64,000 bases of DNA from Actinoallomurus bryophytorum (GTDB lineage Bacteria > Actinomycetota > Actinomycetes > Streptosporangiales > Streptosporangiaceae), in assembly GCF_006716425.1 (NCBI RefSeq), contig NZ_VFOZ01000001.1, positions 3,038,001 to 3,102,000 of the forward strand, written 5' to 3'. A program made the position numbers and the translations under genes. Below the pieces are notes generated by a model that worked only from the letters and a program-made list of their open reading frames with translations, searched no databases and was not told the DNA's origin. Each line of letters opens with the position of its first letter. The stretch's first letter is position 1. Positions 34,861 through 43,853 of this stretch are shown here, piece after piece.

Positions 34861-35985
34861 GTGAGCAGGCTCGGGAGGCGCAGCGATCTGGCGCTCGGCG
34901 TGATCGTCGGCGTGGTGGTGTTCGCCGGCACCGTCTTCCACACGCGCGGTCTTCACGTGGCCGACATCAAGGCCTACGCGATGATCGCGCTGGGTGCCGC
35001 CGCGCTCGCCGCACAGCGCCGGTTTCCGGTCCCGGCGGTCAACGTGGCGGCCATCTCGACGGCGTTCTACTACATCGGCCCCTTCCCGGACGGGCCCGAG
35101 ATGATCACATTCGCGATCGCCTCCTTCCTCGCGGCGGCGCGCGGGCAGCGACTCGCCGCGTACACCGGCTCGGCCGCCGGGCTGGCGGTGTTCGGCTGGG
35201 CCGAGTTCCTGGTCGGCCCGACCGACGCGGACCGCTTCGCGGGCGTGCTGGCCTGGGTGCTCGTGGTCCTGTTCGCCGGTGAGGTCAGCCGCTACCACCG
35301 GGCCTACCTCGGGGAGTCCAAACGGCGTGCCGACGAGGCCGAGCGCACGCGCGAGGAGGAGTTCCGGCGGCGTGCCACCGAAGAACGCCTGCGCATCGCC
35401 CGCGAACTGCACGACGTGCTCGCGCACAAGATCTCGCTGATCAACGTGCAGGCCGGGGCCGCCCTTCATCGCCGCCAGCCCGACCAGGCCTACGCGGCGC
35501 TGGGTGCGATCAAGGACGCCAGCAAGGAGACGCTGCGGGAGCTGCGCGCCACGCTCGGCGTGCTCCGGCAGGTCGACGAGGCCCAGCCGCTCAGCCCGGC
35601 CCCCTCGCTCGACCACCTCGACGAGCTCATAACGCGGACCAATGACGCCGGGCTGCCGGTGCGGTTCACCGTCTCCGGTGACCGGGCGGACCTGCCCGCG
35701 CCGGTGGACCTCGCCGCCTACCGCATCGTCCAGGAGGCGCTCACCAACGCCGTCCGGCACGCGGGCCCGGCCACCGCGACCGTGCTCGTGCGCTACAACC
35801 CCGACCACGTGGTCGTCGAGGTCGGCGACGACGGGGCCGGCGCCGAGACCTCCGACGGCAACGGGATCCGCGGCATGCGCGAACGGGCGGCGACTCTCGG
35901 CGGCACGCTGGCCGCCGGCCCGCGTCCCGGCGGCGGTTTCCTCGTGCGCGCCTCGCTCCCGTTGCGGACTGTCATGTCCGAATGA
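34861..35985 (+). CDS. DesK/NarX-type sensor histidine kinase
   Basis: Membrane kinase of 374 residues. Four to five hydrophobic segments fill residues 10-140; then a short coiled coil, HisKA_3 phosphoacceptor (ERLRIARELHDVLAHKISLI, His in HD) and HATPase_c (QEALTNAVRHAG, DDGAGAETSDGNGIRGM). GTG 34861 lacks a ribosome site and has a -10-like TACCTT 6 nt before it, so it is probably leaderless. It overlaps no gene but is followed after 16 nt by its response regulator. Nearness to qcrB and cyd genes suggests respiratory sensing. Confidence 0.9.
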   Translation: MSRLGRRSDLALGVIVGVVVFAGTVFHTRGLHVADIKAYAMIALGAAALAAQRRFPVPAVNVAAISTAFYYIGPFPDGPEMITFAIASFLAAARGQRLAAYTGSAAGLAVFGWAEFLVGPTDADRFAGVLAWVLVVLFAGEVSRYHRAYLGESKRRADEAERTREEEFRRRATEERLRIARELHDVLAHKISLINVQAGAALHRRQPDQAYAALGAIKDASKETLRELRATLGVLRQVDEAQPLSPAPSLDHLDELITRTNDAGLPVRFTVSGDRADLPAPVDLAAYRIVQEALTNAVRHAGPATATVLVRYNPDHVVVEVGDDGAGAETSDGNGIRGMRERAATLGGTLAAGPRPGGGFLVRASLPLRTVMSE

Positions 35986-36001
35986 CCGCCGCGATGTGAT
36001 G

Positions 36002-36685
36002 ATGAGGACCGTGGACTCCCCCATACGGGTCATGCTCGCCGATGACCAGAGGCTCGTACGCGCCGGCTTCCGGTCGATTCTCGACGGCGAGGACGACATC
36101 AGCGTCGTGGCGGAGGCCGGTGACGGGGCCGAGGCGGTGCACATGGCGGCGGCCACACGGCCCGACGTCGTCCTGATGGACATCCGCATGCCGGTGCTCG
36201 ACGGGCTGGAGGCGACCCGCCGGATCGTCGCGAACAAGGCGCTGTCCGACGTCAAGGTCGTGATCCTGACCACGTTCGACCTCGATGACTACGTCTACAC
36301 CGCGCTCAAGGCCGGGGCCAGCGGGTTTCTCGTCAAGGACACCGATCCGGTCGAGCTGATCCACGGCGTGCGGGTCACCGCACGCGGCGACGCGCTGCTC
36401 GCACCCTCGGTGACGCGCCGCCTGATCGCGGAGTTCGCCATGCGGATCAAGCTGCCGCCGCCCTCCAAAGATCTGAAGTCCCTGACCGAGCGCGAGCGCG
36501 AGGTCATGGCGCTGGTCGCCGCGGGCATGTCCAACGACGAGATCGCGACCCGGCTCGTGGTCAGCCCGGCGACCGCGAAGACGCACGTCAGCCGGGTGCT
36601 GACCAAGCTCGGCGCGCGCGACCGCGCGCAGCTCGTCGTCCTCGCCTACGAGTCGGGGATGGTGCGGCCCGGCTGGCTCGGCTGA
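36002..36685 (+). CDS. NarL/LuxR-type response regulator
   Basis: Regulator of 227 residues. Receiver: acidic MLADDQ, phosphoacceptor Asp in VVLMDIRMP, switch Thr in ILTTFD and Lys in FLVKDTD. C-terminal LuxR helix-turn-helix: SLTEREREVMALVAAGMSND, then ATRLVVSPATAKTHVSRVLT. Start ATG 36002 is one of several in-frame choices (35999, 36011 GTG). Pair with the kinase at 34861. Candidate target: the cydABDC promoter immediately downstream, where a spaced inverted repeat is present. Confidence 0.9.
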   Translation: MRTVDSPIRVMLADDQRLVRAGFRSILDGEDDISVVAEAGDGAEAVHMAAATRPDVVLMDIRMPVLDGLEATRRIVANKALSDVKVVILTTFDLDDYVYTALKAGASGFLVKDTDPVELIHGVRVTARGDALLAPSVTRRLIAEFAMRIKLPPPSKDLKSLTEREREVMALVAAGMSNDEIATRLVVSPATAKTHVSRVLTKLGARDRAQLVVLAYESGMVRPGWLG

Positions 36686-36718
36686 CGCGCCTACGCTTCC
36701 CGCAGTACGCCGCCGACG

Positions 36719-36744
36719 GGCACTGCGTCTGAAGATGTAGTGCC
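36719..36744. promoter_or_regulatory. Spaced inverted repeat upstream of cydA
   Basis: GGCACT (36719-36724) and AGTGCC (36739-36744) are perfect 6-bp arms separated by 14 bp, so 20 bp (about two helical turns) arm to arm. It lies about 107 bp before the cydA start. It could bind the NarL-type regulator encoded just upstream. A canonical Rex operator (TTGTGAA...TTCACAA) was not found here. Confidence 0.35.
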
Positions 36745-36850
36745 TGTGTAGCACCCAGCCGGACGCGTGATCATCGCCGTCTCCGGTTGGGTGGAGGCAC
36801 AGCCGGCCATCCGTGTGGCCGTCCCGAACGCCCCCGCCTGGAGGCCCCCG

Positions 36851-38038
36851 TTGAGCACGCTGCCGCTCGCCCGGCTGTTGTTCGCCATCACCGCGGGGAC
36901 GCACTTCCTGTTCGTCTCCCTGACGCTGGGCCTCGCCGCGCTGGTCGCGATCATGCAGACGCGCGCGGTCGTGACCGGCAGCGCGGTCCACATGCGGATG
37001 GTGCGCTTCTGGGGTCAGCTCTACGTGATCAACTACGCGGTCGGCATCGTCACCGGGCTGATGATGGAGTTCCAGTTCGGGCTGAACTGGCCGGGCCTGA
37101 CCGACCACGCCAGAGACGTCTTCGGCGCTCCGCTCGCCATGGAGACCCTGGTCGCCTTCTTCATCGAGGCGACCTTCCTCGGTCTGTGGATCTTCGGCTG
37201 GGACCGGCTGAACCGCTACGCGCACCTCGCGCTGATCTGGGTCGTGACGCTGACCGCGTACGCCTCGGCGTACTTCATCCTGGTCGCGAACGGCTTCCTG
37301 CGGCGCCCCGTCGGGTTCGTCCGGGTCGGTGACGAGCTGCGGATCGACAGCGCCGCGAAGCTGTTCACCAACCCGGCCGCGCTGCTGCCGCTCGGCCACG
37401 TCGTCTCCGGGGCCTTTCTGGTCGCCGGCTTCTTCGTGGCCGCAGTCAGCTCCTGGCACCTGCGAGGGGCGCGCCGTGGTCAGGTGGTCGACCTGGAGTT
37501 CTTCCGGCGCTCTCTGCGGATCGGCCTGATCTCCGTCGTCCTGGCGATCGTTCCCTCGATCGTGTTCGGCATCGTGCAGTTCGCCTACATCGACCGCATC
37601 GGCGGCGGCAGGACGTCCGCGCTCAGCGGGACCATGGAGACCCTGATGATGATGGCCTGGCTGTGGATGTTCCTCGTCGCGGCCATGGCGCTGATCAAGC
37701 TGCCGTTCACCCGATGGCTGCTGCGCGGCCGGGTGTTCCACCGCGTCGTGATGATGACGCTCCCGTTCCCCTACTTCGCGATGCTGGCCGGCTGGATCTT
37801 CCGTGAGGGCGACCGGCAGCCCTGGCTGATCAAAGGCGTGCTGCGCACCGAGGACGCCGTACGGCCGATGAGCCAGGGCGCGATGCTGGCCGCGTTCACC
37901 GGCATCACCTCGCTGTTCGCCGTCCTGGCGCTCGTGAACATCGCGCTCCTGCGGCGGTACGCGCGACAGGGCCCGGACGAGGTCGCGCTCGGACGCACGG
38001 AGCCCATCCCGAGCCTCGAGCCCGTTCCCTCCCTCTGA
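36851..38038 (+). CDS. cydA: Cytochrome bd ubiquinol/menaquinol oxidase subunit I
   Basis: Heme-bearing core subunit of 395 residues that oxidises quinol and reduces O2 in the membrane. About nine membrane segments. His18 in TAGTHFLFVSLTLG is the b595-type ligand position; the quinol motif is present as GWIFREGDRQPW. The protein is shorter than E. coli CydA (522) because the Q-loop is short, as in other Gram-positives. TTG 36851 is chosen since GGAGG lies 6 nt before it. First gene of cydABDC. Confidence 0.9.
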   Translation: MSTLPLARLLFAITAGTHFLFVSLTLGLAALVAIMQTRAVVTGSAVHMRMVRFWGQLYVINYAVGIVTGLMMEFQFGLNWPGLTDHARDVFGAPLAMETLVAFFIEATFLGLWIFGWDRLNRYAHLALIWVVTLTAYASAYFILVANGFLRRPVGFVRVGDELRIDSAAKLFTNPAALLPLGHVVSGAFLVAGFFVAAVSSWHLRGARRGQVVDLEFFRRSLRIGLISVVLAIVPSIVFGIVQFAYIDRIGGGRTSALSGTMETLMMMAWLWMFLVAAMALIKLPFTRWLLRGRVFHRVVMMTLPFPYFAMLAGWIFREGDRQPWLIKGVLRTEDAVRPMSQGAMLAAFTGITSLFAVLALVNIALLRRYARQGPDEVALGRTEPIPSLEPVPSL

Positions 38039-38058
38039 CTGACTCCGGAGCTACTTCC

Positions 38059-38913
38059 GTGGACACCCTCGCGTACGCCCTGCTGGGCTTCTTCACCATC
38101 GGCTACTTCGTCCTCGGGGGCGCCGACATCGGCGTCGGCATGCTGCTGCCCTTCCTCGGCCGCGACCGGAGGCTGACCCTCGCGACCATCGCGCCGTTCT
38201 TCCTCGGCAACGAGGTGTGGCTGGTCGCCACGGGCGGCCTGCTGACGTCGCTGTTCCCCGGCCTGGAGGACAAGGTGTTCGGCCGGACCTGGGGCGCCCT
38301 CGTCGTACTGATCGTCGGCTGGATCGTCCGCGACATGGGCCTGTGGCTGCGGGGACGGCGCGACGAGTCCGGCTGGCGCCGGTGCTGGGACGCCGCGACC
38401 GTTGCCGGGAGCTGGGCGGTGGCCGCCTCCTGGGGCGTGGCGGTCGGTCTGCTGATGGGCGAAGGGGTGCCCCTGTTCGCGGTCACGACGTGCAGCCTGT
38501 TCGCGCTGTACGGCGCGGTCTTCGCGGCGCTGCGGCTCGGGTCGGCTGTGCCGCGTCTCCTGGCGCGCCGGCTCGTGCCCGTCGCGCTCGTGGCCGGCGT
38601 GCCGTGCGCGGTCGGTGCCGGGACCGACCACCTCGGGCGTACCGTGCCCTTCGCCGCCGGACTCGCCGTCCTGCTGGTGCTGACCTGGCTCGCGATCGGC
38701 ACAGGGAGGTACGCCGCCGCGCTGGCGGCCTGTGCGCTCGCCATTGTGGTCGCGCCGCTGCTCGCCGCGGGGAACATCCCGGACGCCACCGTCGGGGAGG
38801 ACGCGTCCCTGACGATCGTCGTCGCCGGGGCGATGGTGCCGCTGCTGGTCGCCGCGCAGGCATGGGTCTGGTGGACCTTCCGCGGCCGGGTCGAGGGGCC
38901 GTCGTACCTGTGA
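38059..38913 (+). CDS. cydB: Cytochrome bd oxidase subunit II
   Basis: Second subunit, 284 residues, about eight membrane helices; shorter than the usual 330-380. Landmarks: start LAYALLGFFTIGYFVLGGAD with IGVGMLLPF, and FFLGNEVWLVATGG. It begins 20 nt after cydA with GTG 38059 and GGAG upstream. Its last codons overlap the start of cydD (GTGA at 38910-38913), indicating one operon. Confidence 0.9.
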   Translation: MDTLAYALLGFFTIGYFVLGGADIGVGMLLPFLGRDRRLTLATIAPFFLGNEVWLVATGGLLTSLFPGLEDKVFGRTWGALVVLIVGWIVRDMGLWLRGRRDESGWRRCWDAATVAGSWAVAASWGVAVGLLMGEGVPLFAVTTCSLFALYGAVFAALRLGSAVPRLLARRLVPVALVAGVPCAVGAGTDHLGRTVPFAAGLAVLLVLTWLAIGTGRYAAALAACALAIVVAPLLAAGNIPDATVGEDASLTIVVAGAMVPLLVAAQAWVWWTFRGRVEGPSYL

Positions 38914-40436
38914 CCGCGCGTACGCCGTACGCGCTGCTCGCGCTCGCCCAGGGCGTGCTCGTGGTGGCCCAGGCCGACCTGCTGTCCCGCGTCCTGTCCG
39001 GGAGCGCCCTGCTGCTCCCGCTGGCCGCCGTCCTTCTCGGCCGCGCGGCCCTCGCCCTGGGCCAGGGCACGGTGTCCGGGTGGACCGCCGCGCGGAGCAA
39101 GCGCGTACTTCGCGGGCGGCTGCTGGAGCGCGGGGCCGACGTCACGTTGCTGGGCCGCGGCCTGGACGCCCTGGATCCGTACTACGCGGGGTACCTGCCC
39201 CAGCGGTACGCCGCCGCCGTGGTCCCCCTCGCCGTGCTCGCCCGGCTGGCGGTGGCGGACTGGCCGTCGGCGCTGATCATCGCCGTGACACTGCCGCTGA
39301 TCCCGGTGTTCGGCGCGCTCGTCGGCCGGCACACGAAACAGGCCACCGAACGTCAGTGGGGGCTGCTGCACCGGCTCGGCGGGCACTTCCTCGACGTCGT
39401 CGCCGGCCTGCCGACCCTTCGCGCGTACGGCAGGGACAGGGCGCAGGCCGAGGTCGTGGGCGCGATGGCCGAAGCGCACCGGCGGGCGACGGTGCGCACG
39501 CTGCGGATCGCGTTCCTGTCCTCGTTCGTGCTGGAGATCGTGGCCTCGCTGTCCGTCGCGCTGGTCGCGGTGCCCGCCGGGCTGCGGCTGCTGTCGGGCT
39601 CCATCGACCTGCGCGTGGCGCTGCTCGTCCTGCTGCTCGCCCCGGAGGCCTACCTTCCGCTACGCGCCCTGGGCACGCGCTTCCACGCCGCCGCCGAGGG
39701 CCGCGCCGTACTCGACCAGGTGAACGCCGTCCTCGATGGCGATGTCACGAAGGTCCCGCGGCCGGGTCCCGGCACGACGTGCCGGATCGAGGTCCAGGGG
39801 ATCGTCGTGCGATACCCGGACGAACCCGCGCCCGCCCTGGACGGGTTCCGCCTGTCGGTGGGGCCCGGCGAACGCGTGGCGCTGGCCGGGCCGAGCGGGG
39901 CCGGCAAGAGCACCCTGCTGCGGGCCGTGCTCGGCTTCGTCGAGGTCGAGACCGGGCGGATCCTCATCGACGGTGTGGACCTGTCCGGGCTCGACCTGGC
40001 CGCGTGGCGGCGGCGGGTCGCGTACGTGCCGCAGCGGCCGCACCTGTTCGCCGGGACGGTCGCCGACAACATCCGCCTCGGCCGCCCGGACGCGAGCGAC
40101 GACGAGGTGCGCGAGGCCGCCGAGGCGGCCGCGGCACACGGTTTCGTCACCGCGCTCCCGAAGGGGTACGCCACCGAGCTGGGCGAACGCGGGCTCGGCC
40201 TGTCCATGGGCCAGCGGCAACGCATCGCGATCGCCCGCGCCTACCTCATGGACGCGCCGATCGTGGTGATGGACGAGCCCACCGCCCGCCTCGACCTGCA
40301 TGGCGAGGCGCTGGTGGCCGAGGCCGCCGGGCGGCTTCTGGAAGGGCGCACGGCGCTGCTGGTCGCGCACCGCCCGGCGCTCCTTTCTCTGGCCGACCGC
40401 GTCGTGCACCTGGCGCCACGTGAGGTGCCGGCATGA
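38910..40436 (+). CDS. cydD: Heterodimeric ABC exporter CydD (thiol export for bd oxidase assembly)
   Basis: ABC half-transporter of 508 residues with an N-terminal membrane domain (about 1-300) and ATPase: Walker A GPSGAGKST near 331, signature LSMGQRQRI, Walker B IVVMDEPTARLD. With CydC it exports glutathione/cysteine-type thiols needed for bd oxidase assembly in E. coli; the actinomycete substrate may differ. GTG 38910 overlaps the cydB stop. The signature Gly-Gly is Met-Gly here, a known CydD-type variation. Coupled to cydC by ATGA. Confidence 0.88.
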   Translation: MTARTPYALLALAQGVLVVAQADLLSRVLSGSALLLPLAAVLLGRAALALGQGTVSGWTAARSKRVLRGRLLERGADVTLLGRGLDALDPYYAGYLPQRYAAAVVPLAVLARLAVADWPSALIIAVTLPLIPVFGALVGRHTKQATERQWGLLHRLGGHFLDVVAGLPTLRAYGRDRAQAEVVGAMAEAHRRATVRTLRIAFLSSFVLEIVASLSVALVAVPAGLRLLSGSIDLRVALLVLLLAPEAYLPLRALGTRFHAAAEGRAVLDQVNAVLDGDVTKVPRPGPGTTCRIEVQGIVVRYPDEPAPALDGFRLSVGPGERVALAGPSGAGKSTLLRAVLGFVEVETGRILIDGVDLSGLDLAAWRRRVAYVPQRPHLFAGTVADNIRLGRPDASDDEVREAAEAAAAHGFVTALPKGYATELGERGLGLSMGQRQRIAIARAYLMDAPIVVMDEPTARLDLHGEALVAEAAGRLLEGRTALLVAHRPALLSLADRVVHLAPREVPA

Positions 40437-42190
40437 TCGGGAGACGGCACCTGACCGGCCTGTTCTGGGCCGTGGCCGCCGGGACCGGCGGTGAACTGTG
40501 CGCGGTCGGGCTGATCGCCGCCGCCGCCTGGCTCATCGCGCGTGCCGGGCAGCATCCGCCGCTGTCGGCGCTGGCCCTGGCGATCGTGGGCGTACGGGGC
40601 TTCGCGCTGTTCCGCGGCGGCCTGCGGTACGCCGAGCGGCTCAGCGGCCACGACGCCGCGCTCGGGGTCCTCGCCGGTCTGCGGGTACGGGTGTACGAGG
40701 CACTGCGGCGATCGATGGACCCTCATTCGTCACCGGCGCGGACCGGCCCGGTGGGTCCAGGCCCTGTCCCGAGAGGACAGGGGGCTTCGAGAAAGGCCCT
40801 GAGGGACGCGGACCTGGTCCAGCGGATGGTCGCCGACGTGGAGGGCGTACAGGACCTGCTGCTGCGCTGCCTGCTGCCCGCGGCGGTGGCCTGGGCCGTC
40901 GCACTGAGCGCGATCGGCCTGAGCGTCGTGCTCCTGCCCGCGGCCGGCGCCGTGCTCGCGGCCGGGATCCTGCTCGCCGGCGCGGGTCTGCCCGCCGTGG
41001 CGGCCGTCGCCTCGCGTTCGGGCGCGCGGCGGTCGGCGGGCGCCCGCTCCGACCTCGCCGTACACGGCCTCGACGTGGCACGGGGCGCGGCCGACCTGGC
41101 GGCCTTCGGGGCGACCGGGCGTTTCGTCGCACGGGCCGACGCGGCCGCCGCGCGCCTCGAACGGCTCGAGCGCCGGGCCACCGTGGTGGAAGCGTCGGTG
41201 AACGCCTTGGGTACGGCGGTGCAGGGCCTCACCGCCCTCGCCGTGCTGTGGACGGCGCAACGCCAGGGCGCGGACGGCGTGCTGGTCACCGTGCTCTCGC
41301 TGACCGCGCTCGTCGCGGTCGAGTCGGTGCTGCCGGTCGCCGAGGCGGCACGCCGTCTCATCGAGCTGCGGCCCGCCGTCCGCCGCGTCACCGGCCTGCT
41401 GGCCTCCGCTCCGCCCGAGGCCGACTCGGGGTCGCCGGCGCTCGGCGCGCGGCCGGGGATCGAGCTGGTGGGGGTACGGGTGGCGTACGGGGAGACGGTC
41501 GCGCTCGACGGGGTCGACCTGCGGATCCCGGCCGGGCGCAAGGTCGCGATCGTCGGGGCGAGCGGCGCCGGGAAGAGCACTCTGCTGGCCGTGCTGTCCG
41601 GTGAGGTCGCGACCGACGGGACGGTGCTGCTGGCGGGTGCTCCGCAGGAGGACTACGACCCGGCCGACGTGCGCGCGGCCGTACGCGGGCTGACGCAGGA
41701 CGCACATGTGTTCGCCGCGTCGGTACGTGCGAACCTCGCGCTCGCACGGCCGGACGCCACGACCGCCGACCTGGCCGCCGCGGCCCGCCGGGCCGGGCTG
41801 CTCGGCTGGATCACGGCGCTGCCGGCCGGCTGGGACACCCCGATCACGGGCGACCGGTTGTCCGGCGGTCAGCGGCAGCGGCTGCTGCTCGCCCGCGCGC
41901 TGCTCGCCGACCCGCCCGTGCTGCTGCTCGACGAGCCGGCCGAGGGCCTCGATCTCACGACCGCCGACCGGCTCGTCACCGACCTGCTCGGCGACGGGCG
42001 CACGGTCGTCCTCGTGACGCACCGGCTGGCTCCGCTGGCGGCCGCGGACGAGATCGTGGTCCTCGATCGCGGAAAGGTGGCTCAGCGTGGATCACACGAC
42101 GAGCTCGTCGATAAGGCCGGGCCCTATCGTGATCTATGGGAGGCCGAAAGCCTCCAGAGCGGCTACTCGGCCGATGTGAAGACCTGGTGA
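40433..42190 (+). CDS. cydC: Heterodimeric ABC exporter CydC
   Basis: Partner half-transporter of 585 residues. Membrane domain about 1-330, ATPase after: Walker A GASGAGKST, signature LSGGQRQRL, Walker B VLLLDEPAEGLD, H-loop VTHRL. Near residue 100-120 is a Pro/Gly-rich insert (GPVGPGPVPRGQGASRK) where homologues have a short linker; the DNA there carries an 8-bp hairpin (40762-40782). Its end overlaps the convergent zinc-ribbon gene by 28 nt. Confidence 0.88.
   Translation: MIGRRHLTGLFWAVAAGTGGELCAVGLIAAAAWLIARAGQHPPLSALALAIVGVRGFALFRGGLRYAERLSGHDAALGVLAGLRVRVYEALRRSMDPHSSPARTGPVGPGPVPRGQGASRKALRDADLVQRMVADVEGVQDLLLRCLLPAAVAWAVALSAIGLSVVLLPAAGAVLAAGILLAGAGLPAVAAVASRSGARRSAGARSDLAVHGLDVARGAADLAAFGATGRFVARADAAAARLERLERRATVVEASVNALGTAVQGLTALAVLWTAQRQGADGVLVTVLSLTALVAVESVLPVAEAARRLIELRPAVRRVTGLLASAPPEADSGSPALGARPGIELVGVRVAYGETVALDGVDLRIPAGRKVAIVGASGAGKSTLLAVLSGEVATDGTVLLAGAPQEDYDPADVRAAVRGLTQDAHVFAASVRANLALARPDATTADLAAAARRAGLLGWITALPAGWDTPITGDRLSGGQRQRLLLARALLADPPVLLLDEPAEGLDLTTADRLVTDLLGDGRTVVLVTHRLAPLAAADEIVVLDRGKVAQRGSHDELVDKAGPYRDLWEAESLQSGYSADVKTW
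40762..40782. repeat. Palindromic insert inside cydC
   Basis: CCCTGTCC (40762-40769) and GGACAGGG (40775-40782) are perfect inverted arms around a 5-nt loop. The region codes for a Pro/Gly-rich stretch absent from the normal core of the family, so it may be a small mobile palindrome fixed in frame. Confidence 0.45.
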
Positions 42191-42411
42191 ATGATCCCCC
42201 TGCGGTGCTTGCCGTGATAGGTCGTGTCCGCGTCACTGGGCGGGTCGATCTTGGCGAGGTACTCACTCTCGGCATCGATGAGCAGCTCCAGCTCACCGCG
42301 GTCGAGAAAGACGCCCTGACACCCCGCGCATTCTTCGATGACAACGCCATTACGCTCGTGCGTGTCCCACTCGCCAGAGCACTTCGGGCACTGCAACCCC
42401 GTGTCAGCCAT
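42163..42411 (-). CDS. TFIIB-type zinc-ribbon protein
   Basis: Small protein of 82 residues. A zinc ribbon near the N-terminus is seen as CPKCSGEW and ECAGCQGVFLDRGELE, the hallmark of the zf-TFIIB/YjdI-like bacterial family. The tail is His/Arg-rich (TTYHGKHRRGIIHQVF). Function unknown; nucleic acid or metal binding is possible. ATG 42411 has GGGGAG 7 nt upstream. The gene is a single unit convergent with cydC. Confidence 0.82.
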   Translation of the reverse strand: MADTGLQCPKCSGEWDTHERNGVVIEECAGCQGVFLDRGELELLIDAESEYLAKIDPPSDADTTYHGKHRRGIIHQVFTSAE

Positions 42412-42485
42412 CGTTCGGCTCCCCTGAATACGAATCATGCGATCCCGCAAGACTAGTGACGAGTGGGCACATAGGGAATCGCCAT

Positions 42486-43658
42486 TCACGGCAGAGGTCT
42501 CCCGGCCAATGCACGGGACGACCGGCCGCGGGGTCGCGTGAGGGAACGCGACGCACCGCCTCCCATCCGCCGGCGGCGCCACACCGTCAGGCCGGCCACG
42601 AGCCAGAGCAGCCCCGCCTCGGCCACGACGGCCACCGCGACCAGGGTCGCCCAGGACGTACGGCCGGCCTGCATCGCACCGGCCGGCGACAGGGTGCTCA
42701 GCTCGGAGACGCCCTCTCCCGGCGGGGTCTTCGGCGCGATCTGTGGCAGCGCCGCGGGCGCCGAGACTATGGGGAGCGGCAGAGGAGGGCCGCCGATCGG
42801 GCCGGTCGCGGACGGAGCCGCCGCCGCGGGCGCGTCCGGGATGACCGGCGCGTCCGGGACGACGGGGAGCCGGCCCGGCGCGGGCTCGGCCGCGGCCGGC
42901 GGGGCGCTCGGCGCCTTGGGCGAGCCGGACGGACGGGCCGGCACGCGGAGCCTGGGCGGAGCGGCCGGAACTCGACCCTGCGGATGCGCGGAGCGTGGCA
43001 GTGTCGCCGGAGGCACGATCGCGGGCGACTGAGCCGCCTCGGACTCGGCCGGTGCGGAGGGCGCCACCTGGGCCTCGGCCGACGGAGCCTCGGCCGATGG
43101 AGACTCGGTCGGCGGCGACTCACCCGGGGAGGACTGGGCCTCCGGCGACTGCGCCACGGCCTGCGGCGACGGCTGCCCGGAGGCCGCCTCGTCGGCGGAC
43201 GGCGCGAGTCGCAGCGCCTGGGGCCGCATGGCCCCGAGCGAGGACGTGACGGACGGCACGTTCGCGGCCGCGGCGCGGGCGACGACGGGTACCTCGGCGG
43301 GCCCCCGATCGCCCGGCCGTACGGTCACACGAAGGGTCCGCGCCTCCGACTCGCGCAGGTCACCGAGGTCACAGGCCAGTGCCGTCCGATCGCGGCTCGC
43401 CAGGCACGCGGGCACCGAACCGGTCCACGCCGCCGGTCTGCGGGTGGAGAGCACGAGTGTCGCGGCGTGTGCGGGGCCGCCGACCGGGCGCACCGTCACG
43501 GCGTACTGGACGGCCGCCGGCGTACGCGACAGAGCCCGGATCAAGGTCACCAGATGGACGTCGTGCCTCACGGGCACCTCGGCGCCGAAGACGGGCGTCG
43601 CGACCAGGCCGGCGGCCCCCATCGCAAGAGCCGGCAGCGTTCGGAAAAGCACCTTCAT
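42486..43658 (-). CDS. Secreted, membrane-anchored Pro/Ala/Ser-rich protein
   Basis: Protein of 390 residues: signal peptide (KVLFRTLPALAMGAAGLVATPVFGA), a beta-rich domain about 27-135 with two cysteines probably in a disulfide, a long disordered Pro/Ser/Glu/Ala stretch about 150-320 with SPSAEAPSAEA-like repeats, one transmembrane helix (ATLVAVAVVAEAGLLWLVAGL) and an Arg-rich cytoplasmic tail. Probably a cell-wall-spanning surface protein. No family recognised. ATG 43658 follows GGGGGA. Confidence 0.78.
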   Translation of the reverse strand: MKVLFRTLPALAMGAAGLVATPVFGAEVPVRHDVHLVTLIRALSRTPAAVQYAVTVRPVGGPAHAATLVLSTRRPAAWTGSVPACLASRDRTALACDLGDLRESEARTLRVTVRPGDRGPAEVPVVARAAAANVPSVTSSLGAMRPQALRLAPSADEAASGQPSPQAVAQSPEAQSSPGESPPTESPSAEAPSAEAQVAPSAPAESEAAQSPAIVPPATLPRSAHPQGRVPAAPPRLRVPARPSGSPKAPSAPPAAAEPAPGRLPVVPDAPVIPDAPAAAAPSATGPIGGPPLPLPIVSAPAALPQIAPKTPPGEGVSELSTLSPAGAMQAGRTSWATLVAVAVVAEAGLLWLVAGLTVWRRRRMGGGASRSLTRPRGRSSRALAGRPLP

Positions 43659-43741
43659 CGCGCGACGTCCCCCAGACGTGAGCCGAGCGGTCTTCGAGGG
43701 GGGGCGGGCGCGGCCGGCACCCGCGGGGCGGTTTCGCTACG

Positions 43742-43772
43742 GGTTATAACCACACGGACACGGGTTGTAACC
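43742..43772. promoter_or_regulatory. Two palindromes spaced by two helical turns
   Basis: GGTTATAACC (43742-43751) is perfect; GGTTGTAACC (43763-43772) has perfect 4-bp arms. Centres are exactly 21 bp apart, so both face the same side of the helix. They lie 84 bp from the secreted-protein start (minus strand) and upstream of the IclR gene. Confidence 0.5.
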
Positions 43773-43792
43773 TGTCCCGGAACCCTGCGCCG

Positions 43793-43807
43793 TTTCGCCT
43801 GACGAAA
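43793..43807. promoter_or_regulatory. Inverted repeat before the IclR gene
   Basis: TTTCG-CCTGA-CGAAA lies 46 bp before the IclR start, and two further TTTCGT half-sites follow at 43817-43831. IclR proteins often bind short inverted repeats in their own promoters. Confidence 0.4.
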
Positions 43808-43853
43808 AAGGATTCTTTCGTAGGATTTCGTAAACGGGGGAAGGAGGACCTGG

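Noticed and set aside
36686-36850. Rex operator before cydA
   Set aside because: No TTGTGAA-type palindrome seen; only a GGCACT/AGTGCC repeat.
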